Below, piece by piece: positions 9,148-18,663 of a DNA stretch of 64,000 nucleotides. The notes beneath the pieces were generated by a model, which was not told the origin of the DNA, did no database searches, and saw only the letters and a list, made by a program, of their open reading frames with translations. The DNA lies in contig JASBSZ010000026.1 in assembly GCA_030148665.1 (NCBI GenBank), positions 62,001 to 126,000 on the forward strand, read 5' to 3'. The stretch is from Alphaproteobacteria bacterium (GTDB lineage Bacteria > Pseudomonadota > Alphaproteobacteria > Rhodobacterales > Rhodobacteraceae). The position numbers and the translations under genes were made by a program. Each line of letters starts with the position of its first letter. The stretch's first letter is position 1.

Positions 9148-9897
9148 TTAGGCATTCCTTGCAACGCGCGCCAGTACCACACAGTTCACCTGCACGGCAC
9201 CGCCCGCGAGCAAGGCCTGCGTACAGCCCCGCAATGTCGCACCCGAGGTCAGCACGTCATCGACCAGCAGGATCCCCTTGCCCCTGACCCGGTCGCGCCT
9301 GCGCGGGTGCAGGGCAAAGGCCCCGTTCTGGTTGGCAAATCGTTCGGCACGCCCCATCCCCTCCTGCGGGGTCGTGCGTCTGCGACGCATCAGCGCATCG
9401 GGGCAGAACGGCATGTCGCACATTCGCGCGACCTCGCGCCCCAGCAGGGCGGCCTGGTTGAACCGTCGCCGCAGCAGCCTCAGACGGTGGAGCGGAACCG
9501 GCACGACCAGCCAGCCCCCTGGGGCCTGTCCCCGGGGCGCGACATCGCGTGCCAGTGGCGCCATCCACCGGGCCAGGGGACGAACCAGATCCAGCCGGTC
9601 GCCATGTTTCAGCGCCAGCACCATCTTGCGTGCGGCGCCCTCGTACAACAGGGGCGCGCGCGCCCGGCCCCACGGGGGCGGGTCGTCCAGACAGGCATCG
9701 CACAATACCCGGTCGCCCGTATCCTCGCCCGGCAAGGGCAGGCCGCAACCGTCGCAGACCAGCCCCGTGACAAAGGGGGTATCCTGCCAGCAGGGGCCGC
9801 ACAGCGCATGATCCGACCCCGTTTCCACCCCGCAGGCCAAACAACGGGGCGGATAAAGAAAATGGATGGCCGATTGCAAATTCACCGCGTTCTCCAT
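9148..9897 (-). CDS. comF: ComF-family phosphoribosyltransferase-like protein
   Basis: A 249-residue ComF-like protein. The N-terminal part has four CxxC pairs (Cys19/22, 33/36, 48/51, 66/69) forming a double zinc-ribbon region; the C-terminal half is a type I phosphoribosyltransferase domain with the PRPP-binding motif ILLVDDVLTSGATL around residues 212-225. In competent species ComF helps DNA uptake; in most alphaproteobacteria its role is unproven. It is divergent from a methyltransferase gene with only 53 bases between the start codons. Confidence 0.9.
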   Translation of the reverse strand: MENAVNLQSAIHFLYPPRCLACGVETGSDHALCGPCWQDTPFVTGLVCDGCGLPLPGEDTGDRVLCDACLDDPPPWGRARAPLLYEGAARKMVLALKHGDRLDLVRPLARWMAPLARDVAPRGQAPGGWLVVPVPLHRLRLLRRRFNQAALLGREVARMCDMPFCPDALMRRRRTTPQEGMGRAERFANQNGAFALHPRRRDRVRGKGILLVDDVLTSGATLRGCTQALLAGGAVQVNCVVLARVARNA

Positions 9898-9950
9898 ATT
9901 TGCTGGGCACTGCCCGGGTTTGGGTCCGCGTCGGATCCGGAAAGGAAGCT

Positions 9951-10823
9951 ATGGCCGCCGACCTGTTCGACATGACCGCGCTTGCACGCAACCGCACCCG
10001 TGCCCGCAAGGCGGCCCTGGGTGTGGAGGGTAAGGCGCTGTTCCTGCATCAGTCGGCAATCGCCGATGCTCAGGAAAGACTGTCGGCGGTTAACAGACCG
10101 TTTACACGCACCGCGATCATCACCCCGTATCCCGAAATCTGGCGCGCGGCCTTTCCCGATGCCGATTACCTGGCTGAATCCGACATGCTAGACCTGTCGG
10201 CGGGGCCGTATGACCTGATCATCCATGCGCTTTCGCTGCACTGGTCAAACGATCCCGTGGGGCAGATGATCCAGTGCCGTCTTGCCCTGAAACCCGACGG
10301 CATGTTCCTGGGGGTCATGTTTGCCGGCCAGACATTGAACGAATTGCGCAGCGCCCTGGCCGAGGCCGAAAGCCGTCTCACCGGCGGATTGTCGCCCCGC
10401 GTCGCACCGATGGGCGAGCTGCGCGCGCTGGGCGAGCTGCTGATCCGCGCCGGGTTTGCCCTGCCGGTAGCTGACAACATGGTTCTGCCGGTGACCTATG
10501 CCAGCCTGCCCGATCTGTTGCGCGACCTGCGCGGCATGGGCGAGAACAGCGCGCTGGCCGGCCGACCGCGCCATTTTGCCCGCCGCGCCCTGTTCGCCGA
10601 GGCGGCGCAGATCTATGCCGACAGTTTTCCCGCCCCCGGTGGCCGGATCATGGCAACCTTTGAAATGGCCTGGCTGACAGGCTGGGCGCCGGACGAATCG
10701 CAACAAAAACCGCTGCGCCCCGGCTCGGCCCAGGCACGCCTTGCGGACGCCTTGAAAACGGTCGAGTTTCCGGCCAACGATCCCGTTGGCAAGCCGCCCA
10801 TCACCGGAGGACGGACATCATGA
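9951..10823 (+). CDS. SAM-dependent methyltransferase, BioC/NDUFAF5-like
   Basis: A 290-residue protein with a methyltransferase-type fold similar to the BioC/NDUFAF5 group: YPEIWRAAFPDADYLAESDMLDL and LIIHALSLHWSNDPVGQMIQC are the post-I and motif IV-like stretches, and LKPDGMFLGVMFAGQTLNELR is characteristic of this family. The classical glycine-rich motif I is weak, so activity is not certain. I chose the ATG at 9951, which has AAAGGAAG just upstream, over a longer in-frame start. Its stop overlaps the hemH start (ATGA), so it is co-translated with ferrochelatase. The mitochondrial relative NDUFAF5 acts in complex I assembly; the role here is unknown. Confidence 0.8.
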   Translation: MAADLFDMTALARNRTRARKAALGVEGKALFLHQSAIADAQERLSAVNRPFTRTAIITPYPEIWRAAFPDADYLAESDMLDLSAGPYDLIIHALSLHWSNDPVGQMIQCRLALKPDGMFLGVMFAGQTLNELRSALAEAESRLTGGLSPRVAPMGELRALGELLIRAGFALPVADNMVLPVTYASLPDLLRDLRGMGENSALAGRPRHFARRALFAEAAQIYADSFPAPGGRIMATFEMAWLTGWAPDESQQKPLRPGSAQARLADALKTVEFPANDPVGKPPITGGRTS

Positions 10824-11869
10824 CAAGCAATGCCTGCATCCCCGCCCACGCACCCTCGGATCACCCTCGGATTCCGCCCGACAGGATCGGCGTTCTGATC
10901 GGCAATCTCGGCACGCCGGATGCGACCGATTACTGGTCGATGCGCCGCTATCTGAGCCAGTTCCTGTCGGATCGGCGGGTGATCGACTATCCGGCATGGA
11001 AATGGCAGCCGCTGTTGCAGCTGGTCATCCTCAGCAAACGGCCCTTTACCTCGGGCCGGCTGTATGACGGCATATGGAATCACGAGCGCAACGAAAGCCC
11101 GCTGTTGACCACGACGCGCGAACAGGCCGAAAGGCTGGCCGAGATGCTGAAGGAAACGCTGGGCGAAAACATCGTCGTCGATTTCTGCATGCGCTATGGC
11201 AATCCTTCGACCGAATCGCGCCTGCGTCGCCTGGTCGAGCAGGGTTGCCGGCGCATCCTGTTCTTTCCTCTTTATCCGCAATATTCGGGCGCGGCTTCGG
11301 CCACGGCAAACGACCAGCTGTTTCGCGCCCTGATGCACGAGAAATGGCAGCCTGCGGTACGTACGGTGCCATCCTATCACGATCACCCGCTGTATATCGG
11401 CGCGCTTGCCGACAAGATCGAAAAGACGTTGGCGCCGCTGGAAAACCAGCCCGAGGTCGTGATTGCATCCTATCACGGGGTTCCCAAACGCTATCTGACC
11501 GAGGGCGATCCCTATTACTGCCAGTGCCTGAAAACCACGCGCCTGCTGCGCGAGCGTCTGGGTTGGCCGGAAGAGCGGCTGATATCGACATTCCAGTCGC
11601 GTTTCGGGCGCGAGGAATGGTTGCAGCCCTACACCGTGGAAGAGGTCCAGCGCCTCGCGCGGGCCGGGACAAGGCGGATCGCCATGCTGGCACCCGCGTT
11701 TGCGACCGACTGCCTTGAGACGCTCGAGGAAATCAGGGTTGAGATACGGGACGCGTTCATCGCCGCCGGCGGGCACGAGTTCACCTATATTCCCTGCCTC
11801 AACGCCGATGATTCGCACATCCGCATGATGGCCGACATCGTGCGCACGAATCTGGCCGGCTGGGTCTGA
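10820..11869 (+). CDS. hemH: Ferrochelatase
   Basis: A 349-residue enzyme that inserts ferrous iron into protoporphyrin IX, the last step of heme synthesis. Visible family features are VLIGNLGTPD near the N-terminus, the metal-channel histidine in VIASYHGVPKRY, the glutamate-rich AFATDCLETLEEI motif and the FFPLYPQYSGAASAT stretch. Several cysteines (YYCQCLK, TDCLET, IPCLN) are present; some alphaproteobacterial ferrochelatases hold a 2Fe-2S cluster, but I cannot show that here. The start codon overlaps the upstream methyltransferase stop. Confidence 0.96.
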   Translation: MTSNACIPAHAPSDHPRIPPDRIGVLIGNLGTPDATDYWSMRRYLSQFLSDRRVIDYPAWKWQPLLQLVILSKRPFTSGRLYDGIWNHERNESPLLTTTREQAERLAEMLKETLGENIVVDFCMRYGNPSTESRLRRLVEQGCRRILFFPLYPQYSGAASATANDQLFRALMHEKWQPAVRTVPSYHDHPLYIGALADKIEKTLAPLENQPEVVIASYHGVPKRYLTEGDPYYCQCLKTTRLLRERLGWPEERLISTFQSRFGREEWLQPYTVEEVQRLARAGTRRIAMLAPAFATDCLETLEEIRVEIRDAFIAAGGHEFTYIPCLNADDSHIRMMADIVRTNLAGWV

Positions 11870-12214
11870 ATTTCACCCGTTTCTCTGTCCGTTTCCGGTG
11901 TCGGCCGACAGGTTGGCCGACAAGGGGTCCTAAACTCTGGTCATAGGGCGCGGAGGCGGTGCTTGCCACGGGCCATGCAGATATAACCCCGAGGTATAGA
12001 AACGGCCCTGCGGGGCCGTATTTCTGCCATGTTCTCTATGGCTTTGGATGATTTTCTTTGAACTGTCGGCCGATCCGCCACCCGTCTAACCGCCGGCCAA
12101 TTTCCGGCCCGGTCCGATCCGTCTAGATCTGTTCCTGCAAACGACGCGGCATCCTCCCGCCGCCGGACCAAGACGCAAGAAACGAAACGCAAGAACACGC
12201 AAGGAACCATGACG
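11870..12214. other. Gene-free interval downstream of hemH with small hairpins
   Basis: No convincing gene is visible in these 345 bases. There are two perfect hairpins: a 7-bp stem at 11900-11906/11915-11921 (GTCGGCC/GGCCGAC) and a 7-bp stem at 12002-12008/12013-12019 (ACGGCCC/GGGCCGT, loop TGCG). The second is followed only by TATTTC, so it is at best a weak terminator for hemH. Just before the next gene the word ACGCAAG occurs three times. Confidence 0.5.
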
Positions 12215-12454
12215 ATGAAAACACTGATGATCTCATCCGCGATTGCCGCGGCGATTGCCGCCTCGGCCTTTGGCGTCAACGCTCAGACCGCTGCCGCACC
12301 CGCCGCCCCCAAGGCCGGCTCGCCCCTGATCGGCAAGGTCCTCAAGACGAACGGCACCAAAAAGGCCGTCGCCACCAACACGGGCGAAGTCGAGGGCACC
12401 GAAAACGAAGGCGGCGGCGAAAGCGGCGGTGAAAGCGGTGGCGACAGCGACTGA
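12215..12454 (+). CDS. Small secreted Gly/acidic-tailed protein, copy 1 (unknown function)
   Basis: I do not recognise this 79-residue protein. It has a signal peptide (MKTLMISSAIAAA..., likely cut near VNAQ), an Ala/Pro linker, a short core with KTNGTKKAVATNTGEVEG, and a Gly/Glu/Ser/Asp tail. The next gene encodes a paralogue with the same order of parts. I chose the ATG at 12215 because AAGGA at 12201-12205 is 9 bases from it but only 3 from the ATG at 12209, and because the paralogue begins in the same way (MKSIFIS). The acidic, glycine-rich tail would suit an exported, disordered or calcium-binding segment, but that is inference. Confidence 0.7.
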   Translation: MKTLMISSAIAAAIAASAFGVNAQTAAAPAAPKAGSPLIGKVLKTNGTKKAVATNTGEVEGTENEGGGESGGESGGDSD

Positions 12455-12532
12455 TTCACCCGAACGAAACCGAATTCGAACCACAACCAATCAATCCAAC
12501 CACATCTGAACCACAACCAAAGGAAACAGACC

Positions 12533-12940
12533 ATGAAATCGATCTTTATCTCGGCCGCCGTTGCCTCGATCCTCGCCTCTGCGGGCATTGCCGCCCAGGC
12601 CCAGACCGCCACGACGACCGGCGGTGCGACCACGACAGCGACCACGACCGGCACAACCGGCACGACCGCGACCAAGACCGCGACCAAGACAGCGACCAAG
12701 ACCGGGACCAAGACCGGGACCACGGCCACCCCGGCCCCCAAGAAGAACAAGCTGGTCGGTGGTGTCATCGCCACGACCGGAACCAACAAGGCGGTTGCCA
12801 CCAACACCGGTGACGATGACGGCAAGGGTGACGGTGAAAGCGAAGGCGCCGACAATGGCGGCAACGGCGGCGGCAATGGCGGCGGCGAAGGCGAAGGCGG
12901 CGGTGAAGGTGGTGACGGCGGCAACGGCGGCGACGATTGA
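12533..12940 (+). CDS. Small secreted Thr/Lys-repeat and Gly/acidic-tailed protein, copy 2 (unknown function)
   Basis: A 135-residue protein of unknown function, paralogous to the gene just upstream. Signal peptide at about 1-22 (ends IAAQAQ), then a Thr-rich stretch with a TKTA-type tandem repeat at about 45-62, a PAPKK hinge, the shared core TTGTNKAVATNTGDDDG at about 82-98, and a tail made almost only of Gly, Asp, Glu and Asn. A good ribosome binding site (AAAGGAAACAG) precedes the ATG. The direct word GAACCACAACCAA occurs twice in the gap between the two genes. A clear intrinsic terminator at 12992 closes the pair, so the two are probably one transcript. Confidence 0.75.
   Translation: MKSIFISAAVASILASAGIAAQAQTATTTGGATTTATTTGTTGTTATKTATKTATKTGTKTGTTATPAPKKNKLVGGVIATTGTNKAVATNTGDDDGKGDGESEGADNGGNGGGNGGGEGEGGGEGGDGGNGGDD
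12668..12715 (+). repeat. 12-bp tandem repeat, four units, inside the copy 2 gene
   Basis: Four consecutive units of the form GCG/GGG-ACC-AAG-ACC(A) encode ATKT ATKT ATKT GTKT in frame. A fifth unit begins and then diverges. Such in-frame repeats can change number by slippage. Confidence 0.85.
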
Positions 12941-12991
12941 TCGTACTGCCAGCGCAGCAACACCTGCCCTGATCACCACTCACGTATCATC

Positions 12992-13021
12992 GGCATCTCC
13001 GGGAAACCGGGGGTGCCTTTT
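12992..13021 (+). terminator. Rho-independent terminator after the small secreted protein pair
   Basis: An 11-bp stem (12992-13002 with 13007-13017, two G-U pairs) closed by a GAAA loop is followed by TTTTCC and TTT. It lies 51 bases after the copy 2 stop codon and just before the convergent mutT gene. Confidence 0.88.
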
Positions 13022-13050
13022 CCTTTGCGCGGTGCGCCCCTGACCCTGAA

Positions 13051-13449
13051 TTACAGCCAGTCACGCAGCATCGCGACCAACGGACGGTCGGCAGGCGGCA
13101 TGGGATGATCGCGCAGATCACGTACCCTCACCCATTTCAGTTCCTGCCCCTCTCGCGGCTGCGGGATTCCCTTCCATTTCCGGCAGGCGAAAACGGGCAT
13201 CAACAGGTGGAAATCCTCATAGGAATGGCTGGCAAATGTCAGCGGTGCCAGGCAGCTATGCCAGGTATCGATACCCAGCTCCTCGTGCAATTCGCGCACA
13301 AGCGCGGCCTCGGGGGTTTCCCCGGGTTCGACCTTGCCGCCGGGAAATTCCCACAGGCCGGCCATGCTCTTGCCTTCTGGACGGCGGGCCAGCAGCACCC
13401 GCCCGTCTCGGTCGATCAGGACGACAGCCGAAACCAGAACCAGATTCAC
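13051..13449 (-). CDS. mutT: MutT, 8-oxo-dGTP diphosphatase (NUDIX)
   Basis: A 132-residue NUDIX enzyme that destroys oxidised nucleotides and so prevents A:T to C:G mutations. The Nudix box GGKVEPGE...RELHEELGI is intact, preceded by LLARRPEGKSMAGLWEFP, the signature of the MutT group. The start is the GTG at 13449, which overlaps the argJ stop in a GTGA; the longer frame to 13503 would lie inside argJ. The coupling to argJ is seen in several alphaproteobacteria. Confidence 0.92.
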   Translation of the reverse strand: MNLVLVSAVVLIDRDGRVLLARRPEGKSMAGLWEFPGGKVEPGETPEAALVRELHEELGIDTWHSCLAPLTFASHSYEDFHLLMPVFACRKWKGIPQPREGQELKWVRVRDLRDHPMPPADRPLVAMLRDWL

Positions 13450-14828
13450 GACCGGTAATCCGCATTGATGGTGATGTACTGTTTCGTCAGATCGCAGGTC
13501 CACACCCGGCTGGACGCCTTGCCCAGACCCAGATCGACACCGATGACCAGCTCGTCACCCTTCATGTATCTGGCGGCATCCTCTTCGCGATAGCCGGGGG
13601 CGATCCAGCCGTTTTCCGCCACCAGTATATCGCCAAAGCGGATGCTCAGCAGGTCGCGCTCGGCCCGGGCGCCCGATTTGCCGACGGCCATGACGATGCG
13701 GCCCCAGTTCGGGTCTTCGCCCGCGATGGCAGTCTTGACCAGCGGCGAATTGGCAATCGCCATCGCCACCTTGCGGGCATCAGTGCGGCTGACCGCGCCC
13801 GTGACCGAGACCTCGACGAACTTGGTCGCACCTTCGCCATCGCGCACCACCTGATGGGCCAGGTCCAGCATCACCTCGCCCAGCGCACGGGCAAAGCTGC
13901 GGTACGATTTCGACCGCGGCCCGCCTATGCGCACGCCCGAAGCCCCGGTCGCGACCACCAGCAGGCTGTCGGATGTAGACGTGTCGCTATCCACCGTGAT
14001 GGCGTTGAAGCTGTCGCTGTTCAGCCGTCCCAGCAATCGCTGGAGCGGATCCTGTTCGATGATCGCATCGGTAAAGACAAAGACCAGCATCGTTGCCATG
14101 TCCGGCGCGATCATGCCCGAGCCCTTGGCGAATCCGGCGATACGGACGGGTCTGCCGTCTATCTCGACCTCGGTCGTGGCGCCCTTGGGAAAGGTGTCGG
14201 TAGTCATGATCGCACGCGCAGCCCGGGCCGCGCCATCAGGCGACAGGCCGTCCTTGAGGTCGTCGATCACGGAAATGATGCGTTCCTGTGGCAGGGGCTC
14301 GCCGATCACGCCGGTTGACGCCGAAAAGACATGCGCGGCCGGTACATCGAGGGCACGGGCAACCGCGCCGGTCAGGCCCTTGACCGTCTCGAACCCCACG
14401 GCGCCGGTAAAGGCGTTGGCGTTCCCCGAATTTACCAGAATCGCAAAACCGCCCCCGCCCGCGCCATGCGCATGCAGCCGGGCCATCTTTTCCTGACAGT
14501 CGAGAACCGGGGCCGAGCGGGTGGACGAGCGGGTAAAAACCCCTGCAACCGTGCTGCCCGGCGCAATCTCGGCCAGCATCACGTCGTCGCGCCCACGATA
14601 TTTCACCCCGGCCGCGGCGGCAGCGAACCGCACACCGCCAATTTCCGGCAGGTCGGGAAATCGTTCAGGCGCCAGAGGCGAGATCGCCGGCGCCGTACCA
14701 AGCGCCGCGTCCAGCTGGGCGCGAGCCTCTTTCAGCTTGCGCCGCAGATGGTTCAGCTTGTCCTGCAACGCGGCAATCTGGGCAGAGGGGGTTTCCCCCC
14801 CCGCCCCGGTTTCATGATCTGTGCCCAA
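13446..14828 (-). CDS. argJ: Bifunctional ornithine acetyltransferase / N-acetylglutamate synthase ArgJ with N-terminal extension
   Basis: A 460-residue enzyme of arginine synthesis that moves acetyl from N-acetylornithine to glutamate. The precursor cuts itself at an Ala-Thr bond; here the site is Ala245-Thr246 in IAPDMATML, Thr246 being the nucleophile. Other family stretches are AILVNSGNANAFTG and EDPNWGRIVMAVG. The core normally starts near ISPLAPERFPDLP (about residue 49), so about 47 extra residues, predicted helical and charged (AALQDKLNHLRRKLKEARAQ), precede it. The only start upstream of the core is the TTG at 14828, with GGGGG before it; no in-frame ATG exists until well inside the core. 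The gene follows the parvulin gene by 24 bases and is coupled to mutT. Confidence 0.93.
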   Translation of the reverse strand: MGTDHETGAGGETPSAQIAALQDKLNHLRRKLKEARAQLDAALGTAPAISPLAPERFPDLPEIGGVRFAAAAAGVKYRGRDDVMLAEIAPGSTVAGVFTRSSTRSAPVLDCQEKMARLHAHGAGGGGFAILVNSGNANAFTGAVGFETVKGLTGAVARALDVPAAHVFSASTGVIGEPLPQERIISVIDDLKDGLSPDGAARAARAIMTTDTFPKGATTEVEIDGRPVRIAGFAKGSGMIAPDMATMLVFVFTDAIIEQDPLQRLLGRLNSDSFNAITVDSDTSTSDSLLVVATGASGVRIGGPRSKSYRSFARALGEVMLDLAHQVVRDGEGATKFVEVSVTGAVSRTDARKVAMAIANSPLVKTAIAGEDPNWGRIVMAVGKSGARAERDLLSIRFGDILVAENGWIAPGYREEDAARYMKGDELVIGVDLGLGKASSRVWTCDLTKQYITINADYRS

Positions 14829-14852
14829 GGCAACCCCCGCTGTCAGATATCC

Positions 14853-15701
14853 CTACTTGTCCAGCAGGGATACATCGCGGATCACCTTGGGATCAATATC
14901 GACTTTCTCGCGCGTGACCTTGGCCGCCTTGGTCAGGCGGGCGATTTCCGCATCTACCGCCTTCTGGCGCAGCTCGGCGGCAAGCGTGTCACGCTCTTCC
15001 TCGAATGTCGGCTGCTTCTTGTTGCGAATTTCGTTCAGCTTGATCACATGCCAGCCGAACTGGGTCTTGACCGGGCCCGAAATCTCGCCCACGCCCATGT
15101 TCAGCACGGCCGTTTCGAACGGCTTGACCATCATGCCCTTCGAGAACCATCCCAGCTCGCCACCGCGTTTGCCCGAGGGGCCGGTCGATTTTTCCTTGGC
15201 AAGGGTCGCGAAATCGGCGCCGTTCTTGAGCTGCTTGATGATGTCCTCGGCCTCGGCCTTGGTTTTCACCAGGATATGCGAGGCGTTATATTCCTGTTCG
15301 GGAATGGCCGAGTCGTATTTTGCCGCATAGGCGGCCCTCAGATCCTTGTCGGGGATTTCACGGGCCGACATCCGATCCAGAAATTCCGCCGCCAGAAAGG
15401 CGCGTTCCTGGTTTTCGAGGCCGATCTTCGTTTTCTTGTCCATGTTGGCCTTCATGGCGTTCATCAGCACGGTCTGCTGAATCAGCTGGTCGATGATGCC
15501 CTTCAGCAGAACGTCGTCCGGCAGCTGCTTGTACTGCTGTGGCAGGCGTTCACGCAGGGCGATGACATTGCCAAGGGTGATCTTGGTGCCATCGACAGTT
15601 GCCAGAACCGTGTCGACCGACGGGTTTTCGGCCGCCTGAACATGTGCTGGAAGGATCGCCACGGCCATGGCTGCAGCAAGGATTCCGTTCTTGAAGTTCA
15701 T
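14853..15701 (-). CDS. Periplasmic peptidyl-prolyl isomerase, parvulin type (PpiC/SurA-like)
   Basis: A 282-residue exported folding factor. A signal peptide (1-23, ending HVQA) is followed by a helical SurA-N-like part (about 30-125) and a parvulin rotamase domain (about 138-226: NASHILVKTKAEAEDI, GELGWFSKGMMVKPFETAV, FGWHVIKL). It helps outer-membrane and periplasmic proteins fold. The ATG at 15701 follows GGAGAAAAAC; upstream in-frame codons to 16058 overlap secA on the other strand and are not used. It is divergent from secA, which supplies the exported substrates. Confidence 0.93.
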   Translation of the reverse strand: MNFKNGILAAAMAVAILPAHVQAAENPSVDTVLATVDGTKITLGNVIALRERLPQQYKQLPDDVLLKGIIDQLIQQTVLMNAMKANMDKKTKIGLENQERAFLAAEFLDRMSAREIPDKDLRAAYAAKYDSAIPEQEYNASHILVKTKAEAEDIIKQLKNGADFATLAKEKSTGPSGKRGGELGWFSKGMMVKPFETAVLNMGVGEISGPVKTQFGWHVIKLNEIRNKKQPTFEEERDTLAAELRQKAVDAEIARLTKAAKVTREKVDIDPKVIRDVSLLDK

Positions 15702-15945
15702 GTTTTTCTCCGAATTGGGTATCGTGGATCGTGCCTTGTGCCACATGTCGCTCTGTTGTCGAATCCGGTGACGTTGACACCTGCCCGGCATCCCCTTACA
15801 TGCCTTTGGACATTGTGCAAAGACTGGTTTGCCCCTGCTCCGGCGATTGTTATGAATCCTGAGCATCAGGCAGGCAAGAAAAGCCTTTACACGATTACGT
15901 AACATGAACGCCAACCACGGCGCCCGCCTTTCGAACGGAGTACCA

Positions 15946-18663
15946 ATGCTGGGTCTTGGAACCATTGCCAAAAAGGTTTTTGGCACACCGAATGATCGCA
16001 AGATCAAGGCAACCCGGCCGCTGGTTGACCGGATCAACGCACTGGAACCCGAATTCAAGGCGCTGAGCGACGATCAGATCAAGGCCAAGACTCAGGAATT
16101 CAAGGAACGCCTCGAAAAGGGCGAATCACTGGACGATCTGCTGCCCGAGGCATTTGCCAACGCCCGCGAGGCCGCCTTTCGCACGCTGGGCCTGCGCCCC
16201 TTTGACGTACAGCTGATGGGCGGCATCTTTCTGCATCAGGGCAACATCGCCGAGATGAAGACCGGCGAAGGCAAGACCCTGATGGCCACCCTGCCCGTCT
16301 ATCTGAACGCGCTGACGGGACGTGGCGTGCATGTGGTCACGGTCAACGACTATCTCGCCCGGCGTGACGCAGAATGGATGAGCCAGGTCTATTCGGCCCT
16401 GGGCATGACGACGGGTGTTGTCGTCCCCGGTCAGGATGACGCGGAAAAACGCGCCGCCTATGAGGCCGACGTGACCTATGCCACCAACAACGAGCTGGGC
16501 TTTGACTATCTGCGCGACAACATGCGTTCGGAACTGTCGGAAATGGTCCAGCGTGACCATTACTATGCCATCGTGGACGAGGTTGACAGCATCCTGATCG
16601 ACGAGGCCCGCACCCCGCTGATCATCTCGGGACCCAGTGACGACCGCAGCGACCTGTACGTCAAGATCGACAAGATCATCCCCGACATCAAGCCCGAGCA
16701 CTACGACCTCGACGAAAAGACCCGCAACGTCACCTATACCGACGAAGGCAACGAGTTCATCGAACAGCGCCTGCACGCCGAGGGTATTCTCGACAGCGAG
16801 GCGACGCTGTACGACCCCGAAAGCACGACCCTGGTTCACCATGTCACCCAGGCCCTGCGCGCCCATATCCTGTACAAGCGGGACAAGGACTATATCGTGC
16901 GGGGCGGCGAGGTCATGCTGATCGACGAATTCACCGGTCGCATGATGCCGGGCCGGCGCCTGTCCGACGGCCTGCACCAGGCCATCGAGGCCAAGGAAGG
17001 CGTGACCATCCAGCCCGAAAACGTGACGCTCGCCAGCGTGACCTTCCAGAACTATTTCCGCCTCTATGACAAGCTGGCCGGCATGACCGGCACGGCCATG
17101 ACCGAGGCCGAGGAATTCATGGAAATCTACAAGCTGGGCGTCGTCGAGGTGCCGACCAACAAGCCGGTCATCCGTATTGACGAACACGACCAGGTCTATC
17201 GCACCGCAAAGGAAAAATTCACCGCCATCGTCCAGGCGATCCGCGAAGCCCACGACAAGGGACAGCCGATCCTTGTCGGCACGACCTCGATCGAGAAATC
17301 CGAGCATCTTTCCGAGCTGCTGAAAAAGGAGGGCATCCCGCACAACGTGCTGAACGCCCGCCACCACGAACAAGAGGCCAAGATCGTCGCCGATGCCGGC
17401 CGCCTTGGCGCGGTGACCATTGCCACCAACATGGCCGGTCGCGGTACCGACATCCAGCTGGGCGGCAATGTCGAGATGAAGGTGATGGAGGCGCTGGCCG
17501 AAAACCCCGATGCCGACCCGGTCGAGCTGCGCAAGCAGATCGAGGCCGAGCACGAGGAAGAAAAGAAAAAGGTGATCGAGGCCGGCGGCCTGTATGTTCT
17601 GGCAACCGAGCGCCACGAAAGCCGCCGCATCGACAACCAGCTGCGCGGCCGTTCAGGCCGTCAGGGCGACCCCGGTCGCTCCAGCTTTTTCCTCAGCCTC
17701 GAAGACGACCTCATGCGGATCTTCGGGTCGGAACGGCTGGACAAGCTGCTCAACACGCTGGGCATGAAGGAAGGCGAGGCGATCGTTCACCCCTGGGTCA
17801 ACAAGTCGCTGGAAAAGGCGCAGGCCAAGGTCGAGGCCCGCAACTTTGACATCCGCAAGCACCTGCTGAAATACGACGACGTGATGAACGATCAGCGCAA
17901 GGCCATCTTTGGCCAGCGCCGCGAGATCATGGAATCCGACGATCTGTCGGACGTCGTGCAGGACATGCGCTATCAGGTCATCGACGATCTGGTCGAAAAG
18001 CACATGCCGCCCAGGACCTATGCCGACCAGTGGAACATGGAAGGGCTGTACGCCGACGTTCTGCGTTATCTGGGCATTGACGTGCCGATCCTCGAATGGG
18101 CCGAGGAAGAAGGCGTTGACGACGAGGCGATCGCCGAACGTCTGTACAAGGCCAGCGACGAATACATGGCCCAGAAGGCAGTACAGTTCGGCACCGAGAA
18201 CATGCGCATGATCGAAAAATCGATCCTGCTTCAGACAATCGATCAGAAATGGCGCGATCACCTGCTGACGCTGGAACATCTGCGCTCGGTCGTGGGTTTC
18301 CGCGGATATGCGCAAAAGGACCCGCTGAACGAATACAAGTCCGAGGCCTTTACCCTGTTTGAAAACATGCTCGACAGCCTGCGTACCGACGTGACCGAGC
18401 AACTGGCCCATATCCGCCCCATGACCGAGGAAGAACAGCAGGCCATGATCGCACAGGCCCTCGCCGAACAGCAGGGCATCGACCTTGCCCAGGTCGAAGA
18501 GGGCATCAAGGCGCTGGGCAATGGCGACGCCAGCGCCAATGGCAAGGATGCCAGGCCGGAATTCGACGAAAACGATCGTTCCACCTGGGGCAATCCGGGC
18601 CGCAATGCGCCCTGCCCGTGTGGGTCGGGCAAGAAATTCAAGCATTGCCACGGCAAGGTCTGA
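15946..18663 (+). CDS. secA: Preprotein translocase ATPase SecA
   Basis: A 905-residue motor that drives proteins through SecYEG. Walker A is MKTGEGKT at about 105-111, the DEAD-like box and following stretch read [19 protein letters not shown], the second motor domain has [12 protein letters not shown] and the helicase stretch [13 protein letters not shown]. The extreme C-terminus is a zinc site [14 protein letters not shown], which binds SecB, and secB is also in this window. I took the ATG at 15946 ([13 protein letters not shown]) with GGAG upstream rather than an in-frame ATG 14 codons earlier. The 244-base gap to the parvulin gene must hold both promoters. Confidence 0.97.
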   Translation: MLGLGTIAKKVFGTPNDRKIKATRPLVDRINALEPEFKALSDDQIKAKTQEFKERLEKGESLDDLLPEAFANAREAAFRTLGLRPFDVQLMGGIFLHQGNIAEMKTGEGKTLMATLPVYLNALTGRGVHVVTVNDYLARRDAEWMSQVYSALGMTTGVVVPGQDDAEKRAAYEADVTYATNNELGFDYLRDNMRSELSEMVQRDHYYAIVDEVDSILIDEARTPLIISGPSDDRSDLYVKIDKIIPDIKPEHYDLDEKTRNVTYTDEGNEFIEQRLHAEGILDSEATLYDPESTTLVHHVTQALRAHILYKRDKDYIVRGGEVMLIDEFTGRMMPGRRLSDGLHQAIEAKEGVTIQPENVTLASVTFQNYFRLYDKLAGMTGTAMTEAEEFMEIYKLGVVEVPTNKPVIRIDEHDQVYRTAKEKFTAIVQAIREAHDKGQPILVGTTSIEKSEHLSELLKKEGIPHNVLNARHHEQEAKIVADAGRLGAVTIATNMAGRGTDIQLGGNVEMKVMEALAENPDADPVELRKQIEAEHEEEKKKVIEAGGLYVLATERHESRRIDNQLRGRSGRQGDPGRSSFFLSLEDDLMRIFGSERLDKLLNTLGMKEGEAIVHPWVNKSLEKAQAKVEARNFDIRKHLLKYDDVMNDQRKAIFGQRREIMESDDLSDVVQDMRYQVIDDLVEKHMPPRTYADQWNMEGLYADVLRYLGIDVPILEWAEEEGVDDEAIAERLYKASDEYMAQKAVQFGTENMRMIEKSILLQTIDQKWRDHLLTLEHLRSVVGFRGYAQKDPLNEYKSEAFTLFENMLDSLRTDVTEQLAHIRPMTEEEQQAMIAQALAEQQGIDLAQVEEGIKALGNGDASANGKDARPEFDENDRSTWGNPGRNAPCPCGSGKKFKHCHGKV

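Noticed and set aside
11900-12019. Strong terminator for hemH
   Set aside because: The two hairpins are perfect but neither is followed by a real T-run, so I list them only as hairpins.
12283-12963. Minus-strand frame of Pro/Ser and Val/Ala repeats
   Set aside because: It is the low-complexity mirror of the two Gly/acidic secreted proteins, which have signal peptides and ribosome binding sites on the plus strand.
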